The position numbers and the translations under genes were made by a program. A model generated the notes under the pieces. It ran no database searches. It saw only the letters and a program-made list of their open reading frames with translations, and was not told the origin of the DNA. 64,000 nucleotides of DNA from Emticicia aquatica (lineage in GTDB: Bacteria; Bacteroidota; Bacteroidia; Cytophagales; Spirosomataceae), in assembly GCF_923079645.1 (NCBI RefSeq), contig NZ_CAKLPY010000001.1, positions 1,818,001 through 1,882,000 of the forward strand, read 5' to 3'. Shown here piece by piece: positions 42,105-51,690 of this stretch (position 1 is the first letter of the stretch; each line of letters opens with the position of its first letter).

Positions 42105-43157
42105 TTATTTAACCGAAAATTTATAGGCTGTCGTTGATTCAAAAACTTCATTTGGTCTCAAAACCGTACTTGGGAAATTTGGTTTGTTTGGCGAATCTGG
42201 AAAATGTTGCGTTTCTACACAGAATGCCGAACGACGACCATAAATAGCTCCATTTTTACCTACTATATCCCCTTTTAAATGATTTGCTGTATAAAACTGC
42301 ATTCCAGGTTCTGTCGTAAAAACTTCCATGCAACGCCCCGTTTGAGGTTCAAAAACTTCGGCAGCCAATCTTAAATTCGAACTTGTGTCGGTCAAAACAA
42401 AGCAATGGTCATAGCCACTTCCTAATCTAATTTGTTCATCTGTAATTTCATTGATTCGCTCACCAATTTGTTGGCGTTTAGTAAAATCAAAAGGCGTTCC
42501 AGCTACAGATTTCAATTCACCAGTTGGAATAACTGTTTCATCGACAGGTAAAAAATTATCGGCGTATAAAATCACTTCGTGTTCAAGCACATCAGTTGCA
42601 CCATTGAGATTAAAATACGAATGGTTCGTAATATTGAGTACAGTTGCTTTGTCGGTGGTTGCCTTATAATCAATTCGAAATGTATTATCTTTTTGCAAAG
42701 TATAAACGACTACTGTTGTCAAATTCCCTGGATACCCTTCCTCTCCATCGACAGATAAATAGGTCAATTTCAATGAAGGTTCTTCACCATCTGTGACCAC
42801 TACATCCCAGACTTTTTTATCAAAACCTTTCAAACCTCCATGCAAGGCATTGACACCATTATTGATTGCCAAAGTATATTTTTCACCATCCAATTCAAAA
42901 GAACCTTTTGCAATTCTGTTGCCATAACGACCAATAATTGCTCCAAAATAAGGCACACCTTTTAAATAACCTTCAAGCGAATCGCAGCCATGAACAATAT
43001 CAGCCAATTTACCATTTCGGTCAGGTACAGATAATGCAACCAAAATCCCACCAAAATCAGTAATTTTTGCTTCCATTCCAGCAGTATTTTTTAATGTAAA
43101 TAGGCTTGTTTCTTGGCCATCAGGTAGTTTTCCAAAAAAGTTTTTTTCGATACTCAT
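42105..43157 (-). CDS. galM: Aldose 1-epimerase (galactose mutarotase)
   Basis: A 350-residue GalM, which interconverts alpha and beta anomers of aldoses. The catalytic and substrate residues are in GRYGNRIA, NALHGG, NITNHSYFNL (base His) and GYDHCF; the C-terminal FVVET-like segment reads FCVETQHFPDSPN with the catalytic Glu. No signal peptide is visible from the ATG at 43157, so I treat it as cytoplasmic. The longer frame up to 43208 adds an untypical hydrophobic start. Confidence 0.9.
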   Translation of the reverse strand: MSIEKNFFGKLPDGQETSLFTLKNTAGMEAKITDFGGILVALSVPDRNGKLADIVHGCDSLEGYLKGVPYFGAIIGRYGNRIAKGSFELDGEKYTLAINNGVNALHGGLKGFDKKVWDVVVTDGEEPSLKLTYLSVDGEEGYPGNLTTVVVYTLQKDNTFRIDYKATTDKATVLNITNHSYFNLNGATDVLEHEVILYADNFLPVDETVIPTGELKSVAGTPFDFTKRQQIGERINEITDEQIRLGSGYDHCFVLTDTSSNLRLAAEVFEPQTGRCMEVFTTEPGMQFYTANHLKGDIVGKNGAIYGRRSAFCVETQHFPDSPNKPNFPSTVLRPNEVFESTTAYKFSVK

Positions 43158-43668
43158 TCTATTTAAAGGCTTAAAATATAAAATTGAATAGTTAAAAATT
43201 ATCCACACTAAAATTCATTTTACTTCATTATCAATTAATAAAAAAGCAAATTTCACAAAAGTAATATTTAAAGTTGAACCAGTTTTAACTTTTCTTTTTT
43301 TGAGAGTCAAACCACAAAAAATACTTATAAACTGATAGGGATAGAGAGCTACTTAGGTAAGTTTTTTAATCATAATTTTTATCCAAAAAAATAGTTTTTA
43401 TGAACAAATTGATCACCTAATATTTTTCAAAGCTAAATAAATATAATGATTTTATTAATTGATATTATTTGTTGAATACGACTAAAGAAAAAGTCGCTAA
43501 AAAAGCACTATTTGTCTATCATAGTATTGAAACAAGTATTCAATTTATTAGTTTAGCTAATGAAATGTATGAAGTCAAATTTGTTTATTTAATCAAAAAA
43601 ATTACTTTTACTGATTAATTTTTCATTTTTACTATAATTTTATTTTCAATTCAATCAACAACCTAAAC
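43158..43668. other. 511-base gap between galM and the first TldD gene
   Basis: AT-rich region holding the divergent upstream sequences of galM (-) and TldD (+). No exact TTG-TAnnTTTG promoter is seen. It contains a small hairpin CGACT/AGTCG at 43480-43496 and a short open frame that resembles the start of a TetR-type regulator (reported separately). Confidence 0.5.
43472..43618 (+). pseudogene. Possible remnant of a TetR-type regulator (N-terminal helix-turn-helix)
   Basis: A 48-codon frame from a TTG begins with TTKEKVAKKAL and continues through IETSIQFISLANEM before a stop. The opening matches the first helix of TetR-family DNA-binding domains (TKEKILKKAL...), and ISLANEM matches the start of the second helix. 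The following turn and recognition helix are not recognisable. No ligand-binding domain follows, because the TldD gene starts 50 bases later. A chance resemblance is possible. Confidence 0.3.
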
Positions 43669-45312
43669 ATGAAAAGAAGGGATTTTATCCAGTTATCTGG
43701 CATGGGTTTGGGAGCAATGATGGGAGCTTCAATTCCTGTACTCGGAAATATGGTTCCTGTCGAGCATCTTCTTGAGCCTGGTGCTGATATTGCAACCAAA
43801 AAACGATTAGCCGACATTGCTCTGAATGCTACAAAGTCACGTGGTGCTACTTATACTGACGTTCGTATTGGTCGCTATTTACAACAATTTATCTTCACCC
43901 GTGAAACCAAAGTTCAAAATATTGCAAATGCCGAATCTTACGGAGTAGGCATTAGAGTAATTGCCAATGGCACTTGGGGATTTGCTGCAACCAGCGATGT
44001 TACTCCTGATGGGATTGCCAAATGTGCCGAAACTGCGGTAGCCATTGCTAAGGCAAACGCCAAAATTCAGAAAGAGCCTGTAATTTTAGCTCCACAAAAA
44101 GGCGTTGGTGAAGTAACATGGAAAACCCCAATCGTGAAAAATGCTTTTGAGATTCCTGTGCAAGAGAAAATAGATTTATTGATGAAAGTCAATAGTGAAG
44201 CCATGAAAAACGGGGCTGGTTTTGTAACTTCCAATTTGTTTTTTGTGAATGAACAAAAATATTTCGCTTCGTCTGATGGTTCGTATATCGACCAAGATGT
44301 ACATCGTATTTGGCCGACATTCACCGTTACTGCAGTTGACAAAGCAGCAGGAAAATTCAAAACGCGTGACGCAATCAGTTCGCCAATGGGAATGGGATAC
44401 GAATATTTAGATGGTTTGGCAAGTGAGAAAATTTCTGCTCCAAATGGTTTAATTGGCTACCGAAACTCTTATGACATGGTTGAAGATGCCATTATGGCAT
44501 CGAAGCAAGCCCAACAAAAACTCACTGCAAAAACAGTTCCTGCTGGCAAATATGATCTAGTGCTTGACCCAAATCATTTAGGTTTAACAATTCACGAATC
44601 GGTTGGACATCCAACAGAGCTTGACCGTGTTTTGGGCTATGAAGCCAATTATGCAGGTACAAGCTTTGCAACTTTAGATAAATGGAAAACCAAATCGTTT
44701 AATTATGGAAGCAAGCAAGTAAATATTGTGGCCGATAAAACACAACCCTACACACTCGGTACAGTTGGCTTTGATGACGAAGGCGTACCTTGCAAAGAAT
44801 GGGATTTAATCAAAGACGGCATTTTGGTAAATTATCAAGCCACCCGTGACCAGGTGAATATTTTGGGCGAAAATGCTTCGCACGGCTGTTGTTATGCCGA
44901 TAACTGGAATTCGGTGCAGTTTCAACGAATGCCAAACGTTTCTTTGCGTCCTGGAAAAGAAAAATTGAGTGTTTTTGATATGATTAAAGGTGTTGAAAAA
45001 GGCATTTATATCATCGGACGTGGGTCATATTCGATTGACCAACAGCGATATAACTTCCAATTTGGTGGACAATTATTTTACGAAATCAAAAATGGAGAAA
45101 TTGTTGGGATGTTGGATGATGTGGCTTACCAATCAAATACGCAAGAATTCTGGAATTCGTGCGTGCAGATTTGCGACAAAGATGATTACCGTACATTTGG
45201 TTCATTTTTCGATGGGAAAGGTCAACCTTCACAGGTAAGTGCCGTTTCGCATGGCAGTGCAACTACTCGTTTCAACGGTGTAAATGTCATCAACACAGGA
45301 AGAAAAATCTAA
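43669..45312 (+). CDS. TldD-type metallopeptidase with Tat-like signal (copy 1)
   Basis: A 547-residue TldD/PmbA family protein. The HExxxH zinc motif HESVGH, which distinguishes TldD from TldE, is near residue 310. The N-terminus is a Tat-like signal (MKRRDFIQLSGMGLGAMM, then a hydrophobic stretch), unlike the cytosolic E. coli TldD. The C-terminal part has the glycine-rich core (GRGSYSIDQQRYNFQFGG). TldD/TldE heterodimers degrade unfolded peptides and mature peptide toxins. It is paired with the TldE-like gene 112 bases downstream. Confidence 0.88.
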   Translation: MKRRDFIQLSGMGLGAMMGASIPVLGNMVPVEHLLEPGADIATKKRLADIALNATKSRGATYTDVRIGRYLQQFIFTRETKVQNIANAESYGVGIRVIANGTWGFAATSDVTPDGIAKCAETAVAIAKANAKIQKEPVILAPQKGVGEVTWKTPIVKNAFEIPVQEKIDLLMKVNSEAMKNGAGFVTSNLFFVNEQKYFASSDGSYIDQDVHRIWPTFTVTAVDKAAGKFKTRDAISSPMGMGYEYLDGLASEKISAPNGLIGYRNSYDMVEDAIMASKQAQQKLTAKTVPAGKYDLVLDPNHLGLTIHESVGHPTELDRVLGYEANYAGTSFATLDKWKTKSFNYGSKQVNIVADKTQPYTLGTVGFDDEGVPCKEWDLIKDGILVNYQATRDQVNILGENASHGCCYADNWNSVQFQRMPNVSLRPGKEKLSVFDMIKGVEKGIYIIGRGSYSIDQQRYNFQFGGQLFYEIKNGEIVGMLDDVAYQSNTQEFWNSCVQICDKDDYRTFGSFFDGKGQPSQVSAVSHGSATTRFNGVNVINTGRKI

Positions 45313-45424
45313 ATACAAAGTTTTGAAGGAACAAAGTCACAAAAAATATTGATAACGATTATTAAAAAACTGATGCCTTTGAACCTCAACAGCTTTGAAC
45401 CTTTATTTCTAAAAAACTAAACAA

Positions 45425-46741
45425 ATGGCTACATTAACAAAAGAAGAAGCTAAAAAAATCATAGATAAAGTTTTGGCGTTTTCAAAAGCAGACGAAATGA
45501 GTGTTGCTTTAAACGGAAGTCGCACAGGAAATATTCGTTATGCTCGAAATTCTGTTTCGACAAGCGGCGAATCGACCGACCTTTCATTAGCAATAACTGC
45601 AGTTTATGGGAAACGTTCGGGAACAGCAACAATCAATGAGTTTGATGATAAATCACTCGAAAAAACAGTAAGAAGAGCAGAAGAAATTGCACGACTTGCA
45701 CCCGAAAATCCAGAATATATGCCTATGCTGGGGCCACAAACCTATATTGATACCAAAACTTTTGCCGAAAGTACAGCTAATATCGACCCTGATTTTCGTG
45801 CAAAAGCAGCTTTTGATAGCATCGAACCTTGTTCAAAAAAGAACTTAACGGCTGCAGGTTATATGGAAGACTCGTCTGGTTTTTCTGCTATTGGCAACAG
45901 CAAAGGGCTTTTTGCTTATAACAAATCTACATCTGTCGATTTTTCTATAACGGTGCGAACCGCCGATGGACTTGGTTCGGGATACGCAATTCGTGATTTT
46001 AACGATGTTTCTAAATTAAGCACAAAACAGGCAACCGAAATTGCGATGCAAAAAGCTTTGGCTTCAAGTTCAGCAAAAGCTCTTGAACCTGGAAAATATA
46101 CAGTTATTCTTGAACCAGCTGCTTCGATTGATTTATTGCAAAATATGATGCGAAGTATGGATGCAAGAAACGCTGACGAAGGACGCAGTTTCTTGAGTAA
46201 AAAGGGCGGTGGTATTCGTTTGGGCGAAAAATTGTTTGATGAAAGGGTTAATATTTATTCTGACCCAACCAATCTTGAAATTCCGAAAGCAGGGTTTTCT
46301 GGCGATGGTCGTCCACAAGAGAAAATTTCATGGATTGAAAATGGTGTGGTAAAAAACCTAACTTATTCAAGATTTTGGGCTGATAAAAAAGGAGTAAAAG
46401 CAACGCCTCCACCCTCAGGATTTATCATGGCAGGCGGCACAGAATCGCTCGCTGATTTGATTAAAAGCACTGAAAAAGGCATTTTAGTTACTCGTTTTTG
46501 GTATATTCGTGCCGTGGACCCACAAACGTTGCTCTACACTGGACTTACTCGTGACGGAACTTTCTACATTGAAAAAGGACAAATTAAATTTCCAATCAAA
46601 AATTTTCGATTCAACGAAAGCCCGATAATTATGCTCAATAACTTGGAAGCAATGGGCGTTCCCTCTCGAATTGGTGGCTCATTAGTACCACCGCTTAAAA
46701 TTAGAGATTTCACATTCAGCAGTTTATCTGATGCCGTATAA
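45425..46741 (+). CDS. TldE/PmbA-type subunit (copy 1)
   Basis: A 438-residue PmbA/TldE family protein. It lacks the HExxxH motif of TldD, as expected for the non-catalytic TldE subunit. It has no signal peptide, starting MATLTKEEAKKIIDKVL. The C-terminal end GTFYIEKGQIKFPIKNFRFNESP matches the family. It probably forms a heterodimer with the preceding TldD. Confidence 0.87.
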   Translation: MATLTKEEAKKIIDKVLAFSKADEMSVALNGSRTGNIRYARNSVSTSGESTDLSLAITAVYGKRSGTATINEFDDKSLEKTVRRAEEIARLAPENPEYMPMLGPQTYIDTKTFAESTANIDPDFRAKAAFDSIEPCSKKNLTAAGYMEDSSGFSAIGNSKGLFAYNKSTSVDFSITVRTADGLGSGYAIRDFNDVSKLSTKQATEIAMQKALASSSAKALEPGKYTVILEPAASIDLLQNMMRSMDARNADEGRSFLSKKGGGIRLGEKLFDERVNIYSDPTNLEIPKAGFSGDGRPQEKISWIENGVVKNLTYSRFWADKKGVKATPPPSGFIMAGGTESLADLIKSTEKGILVTRFWYIRAVDPQTLLYTGLTRDGTFYIEKGQIKFPIKNFRFNESPIIMLNNLEAMGVPSRIGGSLVPPLKIRDFTFSSLSDAV

Positions 46742-46747
46742 AATAAA

Positions 46748-46794
46748 ATTGGGCTGAATGGCTAAATTAAGTTAAGCCATTCAGCTCAATTTTT
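46748..46794 (+). terminator. Terminator after the first TldD/TldE pair
   Basis: A 16-bp stem (46748-46763 with 46775-46790, one G-T pair) with an 11-base loop is followed by a T-run. It separates the two TldD/TldE pairs. Confidence 0.85.
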
Positions 46795-46901
46795 CACCTT
46801 TTATAAAAATCCCAAAAAGTAGTATTAGCTATAAAAATTAAATTTATAACTTTAAATCTTCATTAATAACCTAATTATTTTACACAAAAACTGAAAAAGC
46901 T

Positions 46902-48557
46902 TTGAAAAGAAGAGATTTTATCCAGTTATCTGGATTGGGCTTTGGGGGGCTGATGCTTCCAAATATGCCCGTAAACGGCATTCCTGTCTTCGGAAATGCA
47001 GTTTCACAAGAAGCAATGCTTGATGGAGCAGTTGATGTTGCCGTTAAAAAAAGGTTGGCTGATGCAGCTCTCAATGCCGCAAAAGCCAAAGGTGCTACTT
47101 ATACCGATGTTCGTATCGGTCGTTATCTCAATCAATTTGTGATAACTCGTGAAGACAAAGTTCAAAACATTGTCAACACCGAATCTTATGGTGTTGGTGT
47201 TCGTGTGATTGCAAATGGTTGTTGGGGATTTGCAGCCGTTGTTGATGCAAAATCTGAGGCAGATACTGCAAAAGCAGCAGAACAAGCAGTTGCAATTGCA
47301 AAAGCAAATGCAAAATTAATGACCCAACCAGTCATTTTAGCTCCACAAAATGGCTATGGAGAAGTAAGTTGGAAAGCTCCGATTCAAAGGAATGCTTTTG
47401 AAGTTCCAATCAAAGAAAAAGTTGATTTGCTCTTGGGTGTTAATGATGCTGCCTTGAAAAATGGTGCAAACTATGTCAATTCGGTGTTATTTATGGTTAA
47501 TGAGCAAAAATATTTTGCCTCATCTGATGGCTCTTATATCGACCAAGATATTCATCGTATTTGGCCGATTGCAGCAGTTACTGCCATTGACCCAAAAACA
47601 GGCAAGTTTGAAACTCGTCAAGCATTGTCTGCTCCTGTTGGAATGGGCTACGAATACCTACAAACCAATCCTGCGGATAAAGTTTCAGGTATCACCACTC
47701 GCTACAACAAAGGTTACGATATGCTTGAAGACGTAACTGCAGCAGCAAAACAAGCCAAAGAAAAATTGACTGCAAAATCAGTAGAAGCTGGAAAATATGA
47801 CTTGGTTCTTGATCCTTCTCATTTATGGTTAACGATTCATGAATCTGTTGGTCATCCGCTCGAACTCGACCGTGTTTTAGGTTACGAAGCCAATTTTGCT
47901 GGAACATCATTTGCAACATTAGATAAATGGCAAAGCAAAAACTTTAATTATGGTAGCAAAGAAGTAAATTTATTTGCAGATAAAACGCAAGTTGGCTCAC
48001 TTGGTGCAGTCGGTTGGGACGATGAAGGCGTAAAAACCAAAAAATGGGATTTAGTAAAAGAAGGAACTTTGGTAAATTATCAAGCTATTCGTGACCAAGC
48101 CCACATTATTGGCGAAAAAGAATCGCACGGTTGTTGCTATGCCGATAGCTGGTCGTCAGTACAATTCCAGCGTATGGCAAACGTATCGCTCGCTGCGGGA
48201 AAAACACCACTTTCGGTAGCTGAAATGATAAAAGATGTAAAAAAAGGAATTTATATTATCGGTGATGGTTCGTTCTCAATTGACCAACAACGTTATAATT
48301 TCCAATTTGGTGGACAATTATTCTATGAGATTAAAGATGGACAAATTGCAGGAATGTTGAAAGACGTGGCTTACCAATCGAATACACAGGAGTTTTGGAA
48401 TTCTTGTGTAAAAGTTTGTGACGAACGTGACTACCGTTTGGGTGGCTCATTCTTTGATGGTAAAGGGCAACCTTCACAATCAAGTGCAGTTTCACACGGA
48501 AGTTCAACTGCTCGTTTTAATGGCGTAAACGTGATTAACACAGCTCGTAAAGTTTAA
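46902..48557 (+). CDS. TldD-type metallopeptidase with Tat-like signal (copy 2)
   Basis: A 551-residue paralogue of the TldD at 43669, clearly from a tandem duplication: the first dozen codons are nearly identical at the DNA level. HESVGH is near residue 312. The N-terminus MKRRDFIQLSGLGFGG again looks like a Tat signal. The start codon is TTG, fixed by alignment with the first copy. It is followed after 24 bases by its TldE partner, so the pair is tightly linked. Confidence 0.88.
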   Translation: MKRRDFIQLSGLGFGGLMLPNMPVNGIPVFGNAVSQEAMLDGAVDVAVKKRLADAALNAAKAKGATYTDVRIGRYLNQFVITREDKVQNIVNTESYGVGVRVIANGCWGFAAVVDAKSEADTAKAAEQAVAIAKANAKLMTQPVILAPQNGYGEVSWKAPIQRNAFEVPIKEKVDLLLGVNDAALKNGANYVNSVLFMVNEQKYFASSDGSYIDQDIHRIWPIAAVTAIDPKTGKFETRQALSAPVGMGYEYLQTNPADKVSGITTRYNKGYDMLEDVTAAAKQAKEKLTAKSVEAGKYDLVLDPSHLWLTIHESVGHPLELDRVLGYEANFAGTSFATLDKWQSKNFNYGSKEVNLFADKTQVGSLGAVGWDDEGVKTKKWDLVKEGTLVNYQAIRDQAHIIGEKESHGCCYADSWSSVQFQRMANVSLAAGKTPLSVAEMIKDVKKGIYIIGDGSFSIDQQRYNFQFGGQLFYEIKDGQIAGMLKDVAYQSNTQEFWNSCVKVCDERDYRLGGSFFDGKGQPSQSSAVSHGSSTARFNGVNVINTARKV

Positions 48558-48581
48558 CTCATCATTTAATCTCGAAAAAAA

Positions 48582-49919
48582 ATGTCAGTCATCTTAACAG
48601 AAAATGAAGCTAAAGCCTTGCTCAAAAAGGTTTTAAGCTACTCAAAAGCCGATGAATGTGAAATAAACTTATCGGCCAATATCAACGGAAATATCCGTTA
48701 TGCTCGCAATGAAGTTTCAACTAGCGGAGCTTTAATGAATCAAAACCTTGCCGTTCAATCTTCTTTTGGCAAAAAAGTAGGTGTTGCTACTATTGATGAA
48801 TTTGATGATGCTTCTCTCGAAAAAGTAGTTCGTCGTTCGGAAGAATTGGCAAAACTTGCTCCTGAAAATCCTGAATATATGGGAGTTTTAGAACCACAAC
48901 AATACATCAATTCGAATGGATATTTTGACTCAACAGCCGATATAAATCCAGATGTAAGAGCAGAAGCAGTAATGAAAAGTCTTAAATTAACAAGAGAACA
49001 AAAGCTCATTGCTGCAGGTTTTCTTGAAGATACGAAAGGCTATTCTGCGATTATGAACTCAAAAGGTCTATTCGCATATTATAAAAGTACAAATGTTAAT
49101 TATTCCTTGACAGTTCGTACTGAAGACGGCACTGGCTCTGGCTACGTTATTAAAGGTTTCAGCGATGTCAATAAGTTAGATACCGCAGCAGCAACCAACA
49201 TTGCTATTCAAAAATCGCTTGGTTCAAAAGGTGCAAGAGCCTTAGAGCCAGGTAAATATACAGTAATTCTTGAACCAACAGCTGCCGCAGTTTTGCTTGA
49301 AAATATCTATTTTGATATGGATGCTCGCAGTGCAGATGAAGGTCGTTCATTTTTCAGCAAACAAGGAGGCAAAACTAAATTAGGCGAAAAAATTGTCGAT
49401 GAAAGAGTTACATTTTTTTCAGACCCAACTTATGCTGATTTACCTGCTTCACCGTGGGCTGGTGATGGACAAGCCCAAGAAAAACGTATGTGGATTGAAA
49501 ATGGAGTTGTGAAAAACTTAGCTTATTCTCGTTTTTGGGCCAAAGAAAAAGGGGTAAAACCGATTCCTTTTCCAAGTAATATGATTATGCTCGGAGGAAC
49601 TGCAACTTTAGACGAAATGATTAAAAGTACGAAAAGAGGTATTCTTGTAACCAAACTTTGGTACATTCGAGCAGTTGACCCACAAACCCTTCTCCAAACT
49701 GGACTTACTCGTGATGGAACTTTCTATATTGAAGATGGTAAAATAAAATATCCAATTAAAAACTTCAGATTTAATGAAAGTCCGATAATAATGCTCAATA
49801 ATCTCGAAATGTTGGGTAAAACCGAGCGTGTTGTCAGTACAGAATCGAACCAAAATTATATGGTACCGCCGATGAAAATTCGCGAATTCACATTTTCGAG
49901 TTTATCTGACGCTGTTTAA
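48582..49919 (+). CDS. TldE/PmbA-type subunit (copy 2)
   Basis: A 445-residue paralogue of the TldE at 45425. It lacks HExxxH and a signal peptide. The C-terminal GTFYIEDGKIKYPIKNFRFNESP and MKIREFTFSSLSDAV mirror copy 1. It differs from copy 1 by a short insertion near the C-terminus (TESNQNYMVPP). Confidence 0.87.
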   Translation: MSVILTENEAKALLKKVLSYSKADECEINLSANINGNIRYARNEVSTSGALMNQNLAVQSSFGKKVGVATIDEFDDASLEKVVRRSEELAKLAPENPEYMGVLEPQQYINSNGYFDSTADINPDVRAEAVMKSLKLTREQKLIAAGFLEDTKGYSAIMNSKGLFAYYKSTNVNYSLTVRTEDGTGSGYVIKGFSDVNKLDTAAATNIAIQKSLGSKGARALEPGKYTVILEPTAAAVLLENIYFDMDARSADEGRSFFSKQGGKTKLGEKIVDERVTFFSDPTYADLPASPWAGDGQAQEKRMWIENGVVKNLAYSRFWAKEKGVKPIPFPSNMIMLGGTATLDEMIKSTKRGILVTKLWYIRAVDPQTLLQTGLTRDGTFYIEDGKIKYPIKNFRFNESPIIMLNNLEMLGKTERVVSTESNQNYMVPPMKIREFTFSSLSDAV

Positions 49920-49934
49920 AAAGCCATAGGCATT

Positions 49935-49983
49935 TGGCTATAAACAATAAGCAAAATTGAAAAAAGTTTGTTGTTTATAGCCA
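49935..49983 (+). terminator. Inverted repeat after the second TldE gene
   Basis: Perfect 13-bp arms (TGGCTATAAACAA / TTGTTTATAGCCA) flank a 23-base loop. There is no T-tail, so it may be a weak terminator or a processing hairpin ahead of the DUF4159 gene. Confidence 0.45.
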
Positions 49984-50002
49984 TTGTCTAAAGCAAAATA
50001 AT

Positions 50003-50617
50003 ATGAAACCATTTATTTTTACAAGAATTCAATATACTTCTGGAGATTGGGATACAGACCAACGAATGCCTTCAAATATTCTCAATTCATTGGTTGAATA
50101 CACAACTATTCCGATTGATGAAAAAGAGAAAGTAGTGCTTTTGAGTAGCAATGAGGTTTTCAAAAGTCCATTTTGTTATTTAAGTGGGCATAAATTAGTT
50201 GAATTTTCGAGTCAAGAGCGTGACCATTTTCGGAAATATATCGAAAATGGTGGTTTTGTATTTGTGGATGATTGTAACCATGATATTGATGGACTATTTG
50301 CTAAGTCTTTTGAGCAAGAAATGGCTCGAACTTTCGGTGCAAATGCTCTTCAAAAAATACCAAATACACACCCAATTTATAATTGTTTTTTTCAGTTTGA
50401 AGGCCCTCCTACTACCACTTTTGAACTAAATGGCTGGGGTGATGACCTCGTGCATGATTATCTAAAAGCAATTATCATTAATGGTAGAATTGGTGTTTTA
50501 TATAGCAATAAAGATTACGGTTGCGAATGGGATTATGATTTTAGAAACAAACGTTGGCTTGCAGAAGACAATACTAAATTTGGTGTAAATATTATTAACT
50601 ATGCCTTGACAATCTAA
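50003..50617 (+). CDS. DUF4159 domain protein
   Basis: A 204-residue protein with the DUF4159 fold: the start KPFIFTRIQYTSGDWDTD, the central HFRKYIENGGFVFVDDC, and the NKDYGCEWDYD end are typical. The fold resembles ThuA/glutamine-amidotransferase-like domains, without a clear catalytic triad here. No signal peptide is present. DUF4159 genes commonly sit beside MoxR and DUF58 genes. A weak AT-only hairpin spans its stop (50611-50638). Confidence 0.8.
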   Translation: MKPFIFTRIQYTSGDWDTDQRMPSNILNSLVEYTTIPIDEKEKVVLLSSNEVFKSPFCYLSGHKLVEFSSQERDHFRKYIENGGFVFVDDCNHDIDGLFAKSFEQEMARTFGANALQKIPNTHPIYNCFFQFEGPPTTTFELNGWGDDLVHDYLKAIIINGRIGVLYSNKDYGCEWDYDFRNKRWLAEDNTKFGVNIINYALTI

Positions 50618-50705
50618 TTTTTCATTAATTGTTAGATTTTTCAAATTTCATAAAAATCATCAACAACTTGTCATTTATAACCACTTATCTAACACTTTAT
50701 AACAA

Positions 50706-51683
50706 TTGGAAACCAAAGAACTTCATCACTATAAATCGTTAGTAGCTAAGTTACCGCTACTAAAAAAAGAAATTGCCAAAGTTATTGTCGGTCAGCAAGA
50801 AGCCATCGATGAAATATTGATTTCACTTTTAGCTGGCGGTCATTGCCTATTGGAGGGTGTACCAGGCTTAGCCAAAACTTTGATGGTAAAAACCATTTCT
50901 GAGGCTTTGGAAATGAAATTCAAACGCATTCAGTTTACACCCGACCTCATGCCAGGCGATATTGTCGGTACGGAAATTTTAGAAGAAGACCACGAAACTG
51001 GTAAAAAATTCTTCAAATTTAACCGTGGGCCTATTTTTGCCAATATTGTTTTGGCCGATGAAATCAACCGAACGCCTCCAAAAACGCAAGCGGCTTTACT
51101 CGAAGCCATGCAAGAATATAAGGTAACGTATGCAGGAACAAACTACGATTTACCAAAACCGTTTTTAATTATTGCCACCCAAAACCCCATCGAACAAGCA
51201 GGAACGTATCCACTACCTGAAGCTCAACTCGACCGTTTTTTATTGTATATCAAATTGGGTTATCCTTCTGAAAACGAAGAACTCGACGTTTTGAAAAGCA
51301 CTACTGGTACAAATAAACCTATATTGCAAACAATTATGACCGACGATGACATTATTGATTTACAAAAACTCACTCGTCAGGTACATATCAGCGAAGAATT
51401 GATTGTAAAAATCAACCAAATTGTTCGTTCAACTCGTCCATCAAATACCAATTCTACGTACGTAAAAGAATGGTGTGAATGGGGAGCAGGCCCTCGTGCT
51501 GGACAAGCCTTAGTACTTTGTTCAAAAGCAAGAGCGGTTGTAAATGAACGTTTTTCGGTACTACCCGAAGATATTGAAACACTCGCCTATCCAATTTTGA
51601 GGCATCGAATTGCCCTCAATTTCAGAGCCGAAGCTGAAGGAATTACGACTGATGATGTGATTAAAGATTTGTTGAAGAAGTAA
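50706..51683 (+). CDS. MoxR family AAA+ ATPase
   Basis: A 325-residue MoxR ATPase. Walker A is in EGVPGLAKT (near residue 55), Walker B is VLADEINR, and the sensor-1 region is IATQNPIEQAGTYPLPEAQLDRF. The start must be TTG: an in-frame TAA lies only three bases before it and the next ATG is past Walker A. MoxR proteins act as chaperones that activate or assemble vWA-protein complexes. The DUF58 gene follows after seven bases. Confidence 0.92.
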   Translation: METKELHHYKSLVAKLPLLKKEIAKVIVGQQEAIDEILISLLAGGHCLLEGVPGLAKTLMVKTISEALEMKFKRIQFTPDLMPGDIVGTEILEEDHETGKKFFKFNRGPIFANIVLADEINRTPPKTQAALLEAMQEYKVTYAGTNYDLPKPFLIIATQNPIEQAGTYPLPEAQLDRFLLYIKLGYPSENEELDVLKSTTGTNKPILQTIMTDDDIIDLQKLTRQVHISEELIVKINQIVRSTRPSNTNSTYVKEWCEWGAGPRAGQALVLCSKARAVVNERFSVLPEDIETLAYPILRHRIALNFRAEAEGITTDDVIKDLLKK

Positions 51684-51690
51684 AACCTAT

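Noticed and set aside
42029-42151. N-terminal extension of the amidohydrolase gene
   Set aside because: It runs through the galM terminator and overlaps the galM end; the downstream ATG gives a complete signal peptide.
43158-43208. N-terminal extension of galM
   Set aside because: The extra residues are hydrophobic and unlike GalM; ATG at 43157 gives a normal start.
45377-45402. Direct repeat CTTTGAACCT twice in the TldD-TldE gap
   Set aside because: Short, 16 bases apart, in an AT-rich gap with no promoter context; probably chance.
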